DNA from: a virus
Virus record (IMG/VR): IMGVR_UViG_3300020195_000041
Coordinates: 1-47,513 of that record
Length of the DNA stretch: 47,513 nucleotides
Reading direction: 5' to 3' (one strand)
The first letter of the stretch is position 1; the number at the start of each line of letters is the position of its first letter. Under the pieces are notes generated by a model. That model saw only the letters and a program-made list of their open reading frames with translations, did not search any database and was not told the DNA's origin. Of the stretch, positions 8,029 to 15,918 are shown piece by piece. The position numbers were made by a program, and so were the translations under genes.

Positions 8029-8720
8029 TTACGGGCGTCCTTTTCTGTGGTCTTTTCCAGGTATTTCTGATATTGCCGTATTACGCGTCTAGCTGATATT
8101 TCATCAGTGGAAATGCAATGCATATGCAGGTTCCAAGTGTAAGCAAATTCTGCCATAGCTGGTTCAGGGGTGCCAAGCACTAAAAATCTACGGCATACTA
8201 ATGGACTGCTCGCATTGGCCAGTAATATTCCTACTTCTGAACAGAAGTGCCTGCTGATTGATTTTTCTGCAAAGAACTCACCAGGCTGAGGACCTACGTC
8301 CCATACATTAGAGCAATCTCCGACATCTGGCCTAAACCAGCTGGTGGAGTCCTTCCTTACGTCATCCGACTTAGTAAAGAGGACACACGTCTCTCCCAAC
8401 TGAGTCAGGTTGCTGGGAATGCTCTTGTATTCTTCTGAAGACAGAATCGTAATGTGGTCATGATACTTGAAACCAGCTTCTTCCGCTTTAAGAGCATTGG
8501 CCGCTGCTTTCAGGCGCAGCCTCTTTGGCAATCTAAAGGATGCAAGGCAGACGTGATTACTACGCTGTGTCCTATATAGCTGCCTGAACATAGCTTCTGT
8601 CTCTACTGGGTCGATTGAGATATCGACCATTGAGAAATCTGCCTGAGGATAAACAGCATTTGTGGAAACGTTGTCTGTAAGTGTAATAACAATCCTATCA
8701 TCTTTCGACCGCAGTTCCAT
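8025..8720 (-). CDS. DNA methyltransferase-like fold protein lacking catalytic motifs (tentative)
   Basis: A 231-residue protein. The order of segments resembles beta-class amino-methyltransferases: an hhDISIDPVE segment (33-40) where the DPPY motif should be, a hydrophobic strand then helices ending EAGFKYHDHITI (81-92), a SNVWDVGPQ segment (137-145), a late strand FLVLGTPEP (179-187) where DPFxGSG would lie, and a final helix STDEISARRVIRQYQ (204-218). The catalytic DPPY and the SAM-binding glycine motif are both replaced, so it would be a pseudoenzyme if the resemblance is real. It overlaps the chaperonin start by 4 bases. Ribosome site TGGAG before ATG 8720. It could instead be an unrelated Rossmann-like protein. 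Confidence 0.4.
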   Translation of the reverse strand: MELRSKDDRIVITLTDNVSTNAVYPQADFSMVDISIDPVETEAMFRQLYRTQRSNHVCLASFRLPKRLRLKAAANALKAEEAGFKYHDHITILSSEEYKSIPSNLTQLGETCVLFTKSDDVRKDSTSWFRPDVGDCSNVWDVGPQPGEFFAEKSISRHFCSEVGILLANASSPLVCRRFLVLGTPEPAMAEFAYTWNLHMHCISTDEISARRVIRQYQKYLEKTTEKDARK

Positions 8721-8723
8721 ACT

Positions 8724-10994
8724 CTAAGCTCCATGAGCAATTTGTTCTGGTAGGTTCTGTTCCATGATTAAAACCAGAAACCTCTTTACGTCCTTTTGAC
8801 GTTGCTGCAAATCATTGACGTTTGCTAGCTCAAGAGCACGATACCAGACTTCCAAAGACTTTTGTAGCCCCAAACTGATCAACATAGGTTTTGAATATCG
8901 TTTAATGCTGTCCCAGGTACGTCCCTTGCCCAGGTGTCTAGCAAGCTCTTCAGGACGTTGAGGAGTCAAGTAGCGCTTGGTCTCTAGAGACGCATAGTGA
9001 TCAAGAATAAATAGGTTAATCCTGTAGGACTTCCTCTTAACGCAAGCTACGTAGTCAGAATTAGAGTGAGCCAGAGCGTTCATGAAGATTACTCTTAAAG
9101 CTCCGGCCTTACGGATATGCGTGCCAAAGAACCTCTCAAACTCGGCTACACCGATGGCAATTAGCTCTCCACGCTCCATTAAAGGCCGTAGCTTGCTAAG
9201 GTAGGCGAATAACTCCTGCACCCCCATCCTGAGCCTATCTGGCTCCTCTCTGTACATCCTAGCAATGCTCTGTAGGTTCGCTTTGTTTACGTCTTTGCCA
9301 AACTCAGCAATGTTGTCCACCAGGACGTAATCAATAAAGTTATCAACCTTATTAGGATCAAACAGCTGTACCTTGCCCATGGCTAGAGCCACTTCATCAT
9401 TGCTGAGTTTGTAGTTATCCCTTACTTCGATACCTTGTGCCTTAAGACATAGTCTCCAGATACGACTGGCGTTTTGGGCAAATTCAAGTAAGCTTCTTTC
9501 AACATTTGGCTGAGCTGATAAATAATTGCTCGCGTGTTTAAGCCATGATCCGTAGCTAGCCGATGAAGCACAGTAAGCTCCTTGGATCCTTGTGTCTGTA
9601 GCCATAGCCTGTCGCATGACTGTAAAGAAAAGTGCGATATCACATTCTTCTGCGAGGAGGCTCCAGTGTTGGTGGCTTCGTAAAACGTCCGTTGAAAGCT
9701 TAGAGCCCAGCTCCTTAAGACGGATACCGCTTCTCCTGACGCATAAACGGAGACTCTCCATAACGTCCAATACACTGCCTGAGCCGCTACCCAAGCAAAG
9801 TCCTGTTCCCGGCAATTGATCATCCCCGAGAGCACTCCCAGAGCCATGTCCGATGCCTGAGCCACTGTGTCCCTGTACGCCCACCTGTTCATCACAGACT
9901 TGATCTTGTCCATTTCCGTCTGTAAGTAGATCTTCTCCTGAGGAGTTATCTCTTTTAACCAGGAGTCCAAGAACTTCTGATAGTCCTGAAGTTCTGCAAA
10001 CTGCTTGGCAAGCATCGCTCTTGAGAAAGTTGTAGGCGGCTTCACATTGTTGACTTTGCGCTCGCTGGATATCTGCTTGTACGAGGTCCTGATCTGACTC
10101 GTGTCGTACGAGGAGTTCAGCCATGATTCCACAAAGTCTGACGGCACAACGGGCAGCGTCAACGTCTCGGTATTTGAGAGCACCTTGGCGTCGGCTTTTA
10201 TGCGCCTTGATTTTACGGGCTTTTCTGCTGGGGTCTTCTTCTGGCTCATTGTTATTCATGCTCCTTAATATGTGATTCAAATAGGCATTAGTCTTAGTTA
10301 TGTCGTAGGAGAGAGCCTCTACGCTGCGCTTCTCTATAGGCTCGCCAACGTCAAGAATGGCGCTGATTTCAGCAAAGGAAAGTTCAAGGTCCTCTGACCA
10401 GAATTTACGGTTTGGTCCCTGCTTCCCTAATGTCGGGTTCACGTAACCTTGTTCCACCCATTTAGCTAGATGCTGAGAGTGGAAGAAACCTCTTTCTGGA
10501 GAAAAGCTAGCAGAAGAGTCAACGTACTGTTTATAAGGTAAAAACCAACCTTGAATGACTGCTTCCTGTATCCTCCTAAACATCTGTTCCTTAGCTACGC
10601 CACCGGCAATGAACAGAACATGACGTCCAGTCCCACTGGGAGACTCCAGTAGCAGAGCTGCGTTACCGACATGCATATTGAATTCTTCAAACGCTTCAGT
10701 AAACCCAGCCATATCTTCAGGAGCTATTTTGTCAAAGTCAATTACGAAGGTTGTCTGCTTGGCTCTGTCCTGTGTTTTAGAGTAAACAGGCTTGTACCAA
10801 ACCTTTGCTCTTCCCTGTTGTGGGACATTCCTTGACTTATTCAAGTAGTTATAGTTGATGACGTATTGGTGTTGCTTGCCCTTAGTTTGTAAGGTTTGCA
10901 ACAGTTCTAACGAGGCCACTCCGATGAGATCTGTTTCCGGACTTTTACGCTTCCTGGCTACTATGGGAAATGTGAGGTTACGGATTTGACTCAA
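8724..10994 (-). CDS. AEP-family primase/polymerase-like protein (756-codon open frame)
   Basis: Candidate replication primase. The N-terminal part shows the three archaeo-eukaryotic primase motifs in order: VIDFD (84-88, metal-binding D86 and D88), SGTGRH (120-125) and YVDSS (157-161, D159). The last part (about 450-756) is helical and basic and looks like genuine protein. Between about residues 248 and 450 this frame is unusually rich in Gly, Ser and Cys and looks like out-of-frame sequence, while the +1 frame (9422-10249) looks better there. Two compensating indels, a true nested gene, or frameshifting could explain this. The start is probably TTG 10994 with GGAG 9 bases upstream. It heads the leftward chaperonin unit. 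The primase call is inference from motifs and the absence of another primase in the window. Confidence 0.55.
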   Translation of the reverse strand: MSQIRNLTFPIVARKRKSPETDLIGVASLELLQTLQTKGKQHQYVINYNYLNKSRNVPQQGRAKVWYKPVYSKTQDRAKQTTFVIDFDKIAPEDMAGFTEAFEEFNMHVGNAALLLESPSGTGRHVLFIAGGVAKEQMFRRIQEAVIQGWFLPYKQYVDSSASFSPERGFFHSQHLAKWVEQGYVNPTLGKQGPNRKFWSEDLELSFAEISAILDVGEPIEKRSVEALSYDITKTNAYLNHILRSMNNNEPEEDPSRKARKIKAHKSRRQGALKYRDVDAARCAVRLCGIMAELLVRHESDQDLVQADIQRAQSQQCEAAYNFLKSDACQAVCRTSGLSEVLGLLVKRDNSSGEDLLTDGNGQDQVCDEQVGVQGHSGSGIGHGSGSALGDDQLPGTGLCLGSGSGSVLDVMESLRLCVRRSGIRLKELGSKLSTDVLRSHQHWSLLAEECDIALFFTVMRQAMATDTRIQGAYCASSASYGSWLKHASNYLSAQPNVERSLLEFAQNASRIWRLCLKAQGIEVRDNYKLSNDEVALAMGKVQLFDPNKVDNFIDYVLVDNIAEFGKDVNKANLQSIARMYREEPDRLRMGVQELFAYLSKLRPLMERGELIAIGVAEFERFFGTHIRKAGALRVIFMNALAHSNSDYVACVKRKSYRINLFILDHYASLETKRYLTPQRPEELARHLGKGRTWDSIKRYSKPMLISLGLQKSLEVWYRALELANVNDLQQRQKDVKRFLVLIMEQNLPEQIAHGA
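9422..10249 (-). CDS. Nested +1-frame reading frame inside the primase-like gene
   Basis: A 275-residue frame wholly inside the primase-like gene, shifted +1. It has its own ATG (10249) with AAGGAG 11 bases upstream. The sequence from about residue 70 to 200 is convincing amphipathic helical protein (for example EKIYLQTEMDKIK and DFAWVAAQAVYWTLW), better than the outer frame there. Its final 70 residues overlap a part of the outer frame that also looks real. It may be a nested gene, or the true middle of the primase-like protein displaced by two indels. No family recognised. Confidence 0.45.
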   Translation of the reverse strand: MSQKKTPAEKPVKSRRIKADAKVLSNTETLTLPVVPSDFVESWLNSSYDTSQIRTSYKQISSERKVNNVKPPTTFSRAMLAKQFAELQDYQKFLDSWLKEITPQEKIYLQTEMDKIKSVMNRWAYRDTVAQASDMALGVLSGMINCREQDFAWVAAQAVYWTLWRVSVYASGEAVSVLRSWALSFQRTFYEATNTGASSQKNVISHFSLQSCDRLWLQTQGSKELTVLHRLATDHGLNTRAIIYQLSQMLKEAYLNLPKTPVVSGDYVLRHKVSK

Positions 10995-11029
10995 GGCGAC
11001 TTGCTCCAGCTTCAGTATGTTTAGGTAAA

Positions 11030-11058
11030 CTTAAGATACCTAGCAAACAGATCTTAAG
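11030..11058 (-). promoter_or_regulatory. Leader hairpin upstream of the primase-like gene
   Basis: CTTAAGAT (11030-11037) and ATCTTAAG (11051-11058) form a perfect 8-bp stem with a 13-base loop, about 35 bases before TTG 10994. A five-codon ATG reading frame (ATG at 11071, MFGLA then stop) overlaps its upstream arm. A role in leader regulation is possible but unproven. Confidence 0.35.
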
Positions 11059-11099
11059 CAAGGCCAAACATTCCAGCTACCCCCTGTTTTCTGTGAGTA

Positions 11100-11141
11100 T
11101 TACTCTCTTACGTATTTCAAAGGCAACTGTGAAAGAGTATT
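11100..11141 (-). promoter_or_regulatory. Copy 1 of the conserved 42-bp element, oriented leftward
   Basis: Read leftward, this is identical over 42 bp to 32990-33031 in front of the baseplate operon, and shares 34 bp with 32864-32897. It contains TTGCCTTTGA and imperfect flanking inverted arms (ACTCTTTC ... AAGAGAGT). It lies about 105 bp upstream of the primase-like gene and points at it. Probably a promoter or operator shared by two units; no ordinary -10 box is obvious. Confidence 0.7.
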
Positions 11142-11204
11142 GACCTAAAAACAGCCAAAACTCAAAAAGGTGTGAACTAACGGCATTGCGTTACTACTTA
11201 AATA

Positions 11205-11232
11205 GCGGTAACCTATAAACAGGAGGTTACGC
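11205..11232 (+). promoter_or_regulatory. Hairpin overlapping the ribosome binding site of the 97-residue gene
   Basis: GTAACCT (11208-11214) pairs with AGGTTAC (11224-11230), extended by GC/GC with one bulge. The Shine-Dalgarno AGGAGG (11221-11226) is partly in the loop and partly in the stem, directly before ATG 11235. This could limit translation of the membrane protein. Confidence 0.5.
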
Positions 11233-11234
11233 AA

Positions 11235-11528
11235 ATGTTAGTTACAGGTTTGTTCTTAGGGTCTATGATTTGGTTCACTACAGGAGTCTTAGCTGCCTTT
11301 TTGGAGAACTTAGCTTATAGCCGAATAATCACAATACTTGAATCAGGAGAATACGAATGGACAGATCCGACGATCTCGCAGGACGATCTACTCAAGGTTC
11401 AGAAACTAGCGTACCAGCACAGAACGAAGATCCTGGTAGTGGGGTTATCGGCACTCCAGATGCCTCTGACCGTTCTGTACGCATTCGTAGGATGGTGGTT
11501 CGTCGCAAGTCTCAAAAGAAAGCAGTAA
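11235..11528 (+). CDS. Small membrane protein with two transmembrane segments
   Basis: A 97-residue protein with hydrophobic segments at about residues 3-24 and 66-91 and a polar helical loop between them, ending in a basic tail (SLKRKQ). This suggests both ends lie on the same side of the inner membrane. It is the first gene of the rightward unit that leads to DnaE, with a very strong ribosome site (AGGAGG) held in a hairpin. Its second half overlaps the next gene in another frame. Function unknown; not an obvious holin, given distance from the lysis genes. Confidence 0.6.
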   Translation: MLVTGLFLGSMIWFTTGVLAAFLENLAYSRIITILESGEYEWTDPTISQDDLLKVQKLAYQHRTKILVVGLSALQMPLTVLYAFVGWWFVASLKRKQ

Positions 11529-11746
11529 GTTCCTTGCTGGCAATCGAAGATCTCTACGAGGCGACCAACACAGATTCATTAGAGGACTTCGCATTTGTCG
11601 TTTTCCAGGACCACTCTACGCAGAGCGTAAGACCGTCACACGGCACCCGTAGAGTTTGTGGTGTAGTCAACACCGGCCTACTTTGGAACAATAGACAATA
11701 CGGCTTAGTGCCTGGAACATCAGGAACACACCACTTAATCTCATAG
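11357..11746 (+). CDS. Hypothetical protein overlapping the membrane protein gene
   Basis: A 129-residue frame that ends 15 bases before the DnaE start. The portion after 11528 (residues about 58-129) does not overlap anything and looks real: LAIEDLYEATNTDSLEDFAF then a Gly/Arg-rich end. The start is uncertain. ATG 11357 has a good AGGAG 7 bases upstream but makes a 172-bp out-of-frame overlap with the membrane-protein gene; ATG 11492 would shorten the overlap to 37 bp but has a poor ribosome site. The overlapping N-terminal part is polar and probably disordered. No family recognised. Confidence 0.5.
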   Translation: MDRSDDLAGRSTQGSETSVPAQNEDPGSGVIGTPDASDRSVRIRRMVVRRKSQKKAVSSLLAIEDLYEATNTDSLEDFAFVVFQDHSTQSVRPSHGTRRVCGVVNTGLLWNNRQYGLVPGTSGTHHLIS

Positions 11747-11761
11747 TAAGCAGGAATCATA

Positions 11762-14605
11762 ATGGCTAGCCTCTTTGACTATACCGAACCCCCATACTCA
11801 AACAGATTTAAAGGGAAGTGTCTAGCATGTAACTTGCATTGCCATAGTGACCAGTCTCTAGACGGAGGCTCTACAGTCAAAGATTTAATGCGTAGAGCTC
11901 ACGAGCTAGAGTACACGCACTTTACACTCTCCGAGCATGGCAACGTCAATAGTGCAGCCAGTGTCTTTAGGTATGCAGAAGAGCTCAAGAAGAAGGAAGG
12001 GATTAACCTAAAGGTCTTCCACTCGGTAGAAGCTTATATCAGACACCCTAATGACCTAAAGTCAAGTCACATAACCATTGGATTTAAGACTCAAGCAGCG
12101 TTTGAATATTACTGTTCTATAACGCCACTGATCTACTCTCCTCCTTACATGGAAGTCAAGGGTGGAGACATCAAGCCTGTAATGACTTTACAGATGTTTG
12201 AAGAACTGGCTTCTAAGGGAATTACGGTCGGCACTGGTTGCGTGGGCTCGTTCTTCAATATGCCTATCCTGAAGTCAGGAGACTGGCGTGAGTCTAAGAA
12301 GAGACTTGACTGGGTGGTCAGCCTTGTCGGTCACTCAAACGTTTATGACGAGTGGATCATTGATGATCTGTCTAAGACATATAAGTCGGCAATGTACCAT
12401 AAAGAAACCAAGGTCCTGCTGAGGCCCGCTTACCTAGAAACTAATGAATGTATCCCCCACTTCGTTGATCTGGGCTACGACACTCCAGACGTAGGCAAGG
12501 CAGTCAACTACATTAGAAGGAAGTATGTTACTTCGCCAGCAAAGATCAAGCCTCTGGCTTCTCTGGATGCTCACTATGCCTATAAAAAGGACAAGATCGT
12601 CCAGGATGCTAAGCTATTCGGCAATGACTGGGTAATGAGTAGCTTCCAGCACTTGCGAGGAGCTGAAGAATACGCTCTAGATGCAATGAAAAACGAAGAC
12701 TTGCCAGAAAGGTTTATAGAAGCTCTTATAGATAACACGGCTGACTATGCCGAGCAGTTCGGTAGCTACAGATTCAGGACAGCTAAGGATGGCTGGTTGC
12801 TGCCAGAGTACCCTGACTCTAACCGTGAATATCTAATGAATATTGTGACAAAGCTTGGCAAGGTAGATGCCAGCGACCCTGTTATTGCAGAGCGCTTACA
12901 GTACGAGATGGACACCTTAAACCCAAGCCCAGAATTCGATGCTCTTTCATACATCCGTATGACTACAGACATCGTGGAACTGGCTCAGGATAACGGTATC
13001 CTTGTGAATGCCAGAGGGTCCGTAGGAGGCTCGCTGCTTGCCTATGCGACAGGCATTACAGTTACGGACCCATTGAAGTACGACTTACCGTTTGAGCGTT
13101 TCATTACAAAAGGACGTATCCAAGCTGGGGTGTTACCTGACGCAGACTTAGACTTTTCCGACAAAGACAAGATCATGGCGTTACTGCGTGAGAAGTACGG
13201 TGACCGGATGGCTTCTTTAAGTACAGACTCGCTATTGAAGCCACGTTCAGCTATTAAGGATGCCGAGAGAGCAATTTTAGGAGCTGTCCGCCAAGAAACT
13301 GAAATGTTGACCAAGAGTATGCCAATCGTTCCTCAGGGGACCGATGAAACAGGCTGGCTGTTTGGCTACGAGCTTGAGGGAGAACACATCAAAGGCTTCT
13401 TTGAGCAATCTAGGGAGCTCCAGGAATATGCCAAATATAACCCAGAAATATGGGACCTAGTTGTTCGTATGTGTGGTGTTCAGAGGCAGAAGTCAGTTCA
13501 CGCGTGTGGCCTCGTCATCTTACCTAAGCCCGTTGCTTCATACTTCCCTGTATATAGAGTGGGAGGCTCTGCAGGAGAATTGGCCACGGCCTACAATCCT
13601 AAAGACATAGAGTATGTCGGAGGCGTCAAGATAGACATCTTAGGCGTAAAGAAGATGATGACTGTTGACCTGGCAACCCGCTTGATTAAGGAACGCCATG
13701 GCGTGAGCATCCCATGGGGAGAATACCCTCATGACCCAGAAGTATATGAAAAGATTTATGCGCAAGGTAACACTAGTGCGACCTTTCAGACCAACACGGC
13801 TGGGATTTCCCAACTTGGAGTAGACACTCGGCCAGCAACGATAGAGGAAATCTCTATCAACATTGCCCTCTATCGTCCATCATGCCTTGACTGGGAGATC
13901 GTGGATCCAGCTCAGAACTTTAAGGGGAATGCGGTTGAATTTTACGTCCAATATCGTAAAGGGAACGTGGAGCCTCGGTATATTCACCCTTCTTTAGAGC
14001 CTATCTTAGGCTCCACTGCTGGGACGCCAATTTACCAAGAGCAACTGCTTAGGATATTCCGTGATATTGGCGATATGTCTTACGAGCAAGCAGAAATTGC
14101 GCGTAGAGCTATTGGTAAAAAGGACCAGGCAACCTTGCTAGCCGAAGCAGAAAAGCTGACCAACGCCTGTTTACGTAAAGGCTGGACTCCAGAACAAGGT
14201 AGGGAGCTGTTTGACATGGTGCTTGCGAGCTCAAGATACGGTTTTAACCGTGCACACTCAACAAGTTACGCCATTGTGTCATACAACACCGCTTACCTTA
14301 AGCACAAGTATCCTCTAGAGTTCTGGGCTGCTGAGCTTAGCTGTGAATACGACAATGAAGACAAACTCCGTAGCTACGCAGACGACCTAGGCGACCTGCT
14401 ATTACAGCCTGACGTAATGGTTTCACATCCAACTCAGTTTGTTATCAGTGGAGAAAAGCTTCAGGCTCCTCTCTGTGTGATTAAGGGGATAGGAGAAACC
14501 TTTGCCCAGGATCTCAGAGCTTTCATAGACTTAGACCTGGAGTCTTCTGGCTTGACCAAAAAGCCAGTAAAGGAAAAACCTGTAAAAAAGGTCAAAGAGA
14601 AATGA
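11762..14605 (+). CDS. dnaE: DNA polymerase III alpha (DnaE, C family), N-terminal and catalytic part
   Basis: Replicative DNA polymerase. PHP domain at the N-terminus (CNLHCHSDQS, 23-32; LSEHGN, 57-62). The palm has NARGSVGGS (416-424), catalytic PDADLDF (459-465) and the third aspartate in GVKIDILG (621-628). The fingers follow (NRAHSTSYAIVSYNTAYLKH). The protein stops at 947 residues, soon after VIKGIGE, where DnaE proteins normally continue into a helix-hairpin-helix, OB fold and C-terminal region; it ends in a Lys-rich tail. The missing continuation is found on the other strand at 28637-29374. No intein-like sequence is seen at the break. ATG 11762, ribosome site AGCAGGA. Its last 4 bases overlap the next gene. 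Confidence 0.95.
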   Translation: MASLFDYTEPPYSNRFKGKCLACNLHCHSDQSLDGGSTVKDLMRRAHELEYTHFTLSEHGNVNSAASVFRYAEELKKKEGINLKVFHSVEAYIRHPNDLKSSHITIGFKTQAAFEYYCSITPLIYSPPYMEVKGGDIKPVMTLQMFEELASKGITVGTGCVGSFFNMPILKSGDWRESKKRLDWVVSLVGHSNVYDEWIIDDLSKTYKSAMYHKETKVLLRPAYLETNECIPHFVDLGYDTPDVGKAVNYIRRKYVTSPAKIKPLASLDAHYAYKKDKIVQDAKLFGNDWVMSSFQHLRGAEEYALDAMKNEDLPERFIEALIDNTADYAEQFGSYRFRTAKDGWLLPEYPDSNREYLMNIVTKLGKVDASDPVIAERLQYEMDTLNPSPEFDALSYIRMTTDIVELAQDNGILVNARGSVGGSLLAYATGITVTDPLKYDLPFERFITKGRIQAGVLPDADLDFSDKDKIMALLREKYGDRMASLSTDSLLKPRSAIKDAERAILGAVRQETEMLTKSMPIVPQGTDETGWLFGYELEGEHIKGFFEQSRELQEYAKYNPEIWDLVVRMCGVQRQKSVHACGLVILPKPVASYFPVYRVGGSAGELATAYNPKDIEYVGGVKIDILGVKKMMTVDLATRLIKERHGVSIPWGEYPHDPEVYEKIYAQGNTSATFQTNTAGISQLGVDTRPATIEEISINIALYRPSCLDWEIVDPAQNFKGNAVEFYVQYRKGNVEPRYIHPSLEPILGSTAGTPIYQEQLLRIFRDIGDMSYEQAEIARRAIGKKDQATLLAEAEKLTNACLRKGWTPEQGRELFDMVLASSRYGFNRAHSTSYAIVSYNTAYLKHKYPLEFWAAELSCEYDNEDKLRSYADDLGDLLLQPDVMVSHPTQFVISGEKLQAPLCVIKGIGETFAQDLRAFIDLDLESSGLTKKPVKEKPVKKVKEK

Positions 14606-14925
14606 CGTTTTTCATCAGTGATAATCGAATGATCTTTAAGGTCATGGGGAATAAGGCTCGCTCGTTGTACGTCTTATGGTGGCGCGAGTATCTGCCTAAG
14701 TGGCCTGCAATCCTGAACGTCAAGATGCCAAAGAAGATCTATCCTCTTAAGGGAATAGGCTGGTCTACGAATAGAGTGACGGGCAGTCGTAAAGCGCCTA
14801 GCGAGGAAAATATGGAAAAGGTTGGATTCTTGTTTAAAACTGACTCAGAAGTGGAGTTGGTAGCCTATCTGTGTGCGAACGAATACCCGCAAGAGTTTAT
14901 TAACTTCTTTGTATCAAAGTGGTGA
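14602..14925 (+). CDS. Hypothetical basic protein coupled to dnaE-N
   Basis: A 107-residue protein whose ATG overlaps the dnaE-N stop by 4 bases. It is rich in aromatic and basic residues (LYVLWWREYLPKW), with no membrane segment or recognised domain. It is the last gene of the rightward polymerase unit and ends immediately against the convergent spanin-like gene, with no clear terminator between. Co-translation suggests a role in replication, but the function is unknown. Confidence 0.6.
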   Translation: MTFFISDNRMIFKVMGNKARSLYVLWWREYLPKWPAILNVKMPKKIYPLKGIGWSTNRVTGSRKAPSEENMEKVGFLFKTDSEVELVAYLCANEYPQEFINFFVSKW

Positions 14926-15480
14926 TTAGAACTCAATTCTGATACCGAGCCCAACGCTCTTCTGCTGATGATTGTACGAGCCAGTGATCCAGCTGGTGCC
15001 TAAGACTCTATAGCCCACCTCAGCTTCGTATTGCCAGCCTTCCTTAAGATCCACATCCCTAGCCACTTCGAGCCCTACAGAGTAATTAGGCAGAGGAGCA
15101 GGAGACTTAATAATCTTTATCTCTTCTTTAACTACTGTCTGGACTTCCTTCTTTATTACTTCCTTCTCGACAACCTGGATCTGTACTCTGGTTTCTACTT
15201 TGGTCTTGTCCACTACTTTAGTCTTGATGATTGTGCCATCTGGCTTGGTAGTCTCTGATTCTGAAGTGACGTCCTTTTGCTCAAGCTCTAGTTTTTCAAT
15301 AGCAGAGGCAATTGCACGTTCGGTCAGCTCTTTGTCTATTACCCGGACTTCCTTGACAACGGTCTCAGAGCTTGGCCGAGGAATTAGCTTATAGCCCAAG
15401 CCTAAGCCAGTGCCGATTCCTATGACGCCTATAGCAGCCATCTGAGCCCATTTATTTTGCAGTAGTTGTAGCCATGTCAT
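14926..15480 (-). CDS. Membrane-anchored coiled-coil protein of the lysis cassette, spanin-like
   Basis: A 184-residue protein: N-terminal transmembrane segment (about 13-31, Gly-rich), a long coiled coil with a Val/Lys/Glu pattern (about 38-125), then a Pro-containing linker (SPAPLPNYS) and a beta-rich C-terminus (VGLEVARD ... GIRIEF). The topology suits an inner-membrane spanin or similar envelope-spanning protein, but the beta-rich tail is unusual for Rz. The gene starts one base after the endolysin stop and is last in the cassette. A spanin role is inferred from topology and position. Confidence 0.5.
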   Translation of the reverse strand: MTWLQLLQNKWAQMAAIGVIGIGTGLGLGYKLIPRPSSETVVKEVRVIDKELTERAIASAIEKLELEQKDVTSESETTKPDGTIIKTKVVDKTKVETRVQIQVVEKEVIKKEVQTVVKEEIKIIKSPAPLPNYSVGLEVARDVDLKEGWQYEAEVGYRVLGTSWITGSYNHQQKSVGLGIRIEF

Positions 15481-15481
15481 A

Positions 15482-15916
15482 TTAAGTAACCTTTAAGAAG
15501 AGAGCCTTTTCTGCTTCACGACGCTTTGTGAGACCCGCCAACACGGATCCAGCAGCTTTGTTCCATTTTGAAAACTCAAGCGAAGCTTCTTTATATTTAC
15601 CAGAATTTAATAGTTTCAATAAAGTCGATGATTTAAGATTGGCAAGCCCGACATTGAAAGAAAAGCTCACGAGCGCCGCAAACTGGTTTTCTGTAAGAGA
15701 TACAGTCACGAGCTGATCCACGCCTTCTTCAAATCTTACTAAGTCTTTCATGAGTAGCTGCTCAGCTTGCTCTTGGGTGATGGCCATATTTTCCTTGACG
15801 TGCGTCCCGGTAGATCCCCACCCTATCGTGAGAACATTAGCTGCGCATCTGTAGCTTTTGAGACGTAAGCCTTCGTATTGTTTGATTAGATCTAATCCCG
15901 CTTTATTGATCTTCAT
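15482..15916 (-). CDS. GH24 (T4/P22-type) lysozyme endolysin
   Basis: Muramidase that cleaves peptidoglycan at the end of infection. It has 144 residues, the usual size. The catalytic pattern of the P22-type lysozymes, E-8aa-(D/C)-5aa-T, is present as E15, C24 and T30, with cysteine in the middle position; the KQYEG and TIGWGST blocks surround it. The C-terminal lobe has the typical NQFAALVSFSFNVG segment and a final KRREAEKALF. There is no signal peptide or SAR segment, so it needs a holin. ATG 15916 with GGGAG ribosome site. Between the two small membrane-protein genes and the spanin-like gene. Confidence 0.93.
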   Translation of the reverse strand: MKINKAGLDLIKQYEGLRLKSYRCAANVLTIGWGSTGTHVKENMAITQEQAEQLLMKDLVRFEEGVDQLVTVSLTENQFAALVSFSFNVGLANLKSSTLLKLLNSGKYKEASLEFSKWNKAAGSVLAGLTKRREAEKALFLKVT

Positions 15917-15918
15917 CG

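Noticed and set aside
14480-14605. Split-intein N half at the end of dnaE-N
   Set aside because: The end is a Lys/Pro-rich tail with no intein start cysteine or block A motif, and the C-terminal piece has no intein C-terminal Asn-Cys; the split is not intein-based as far as can be seen.
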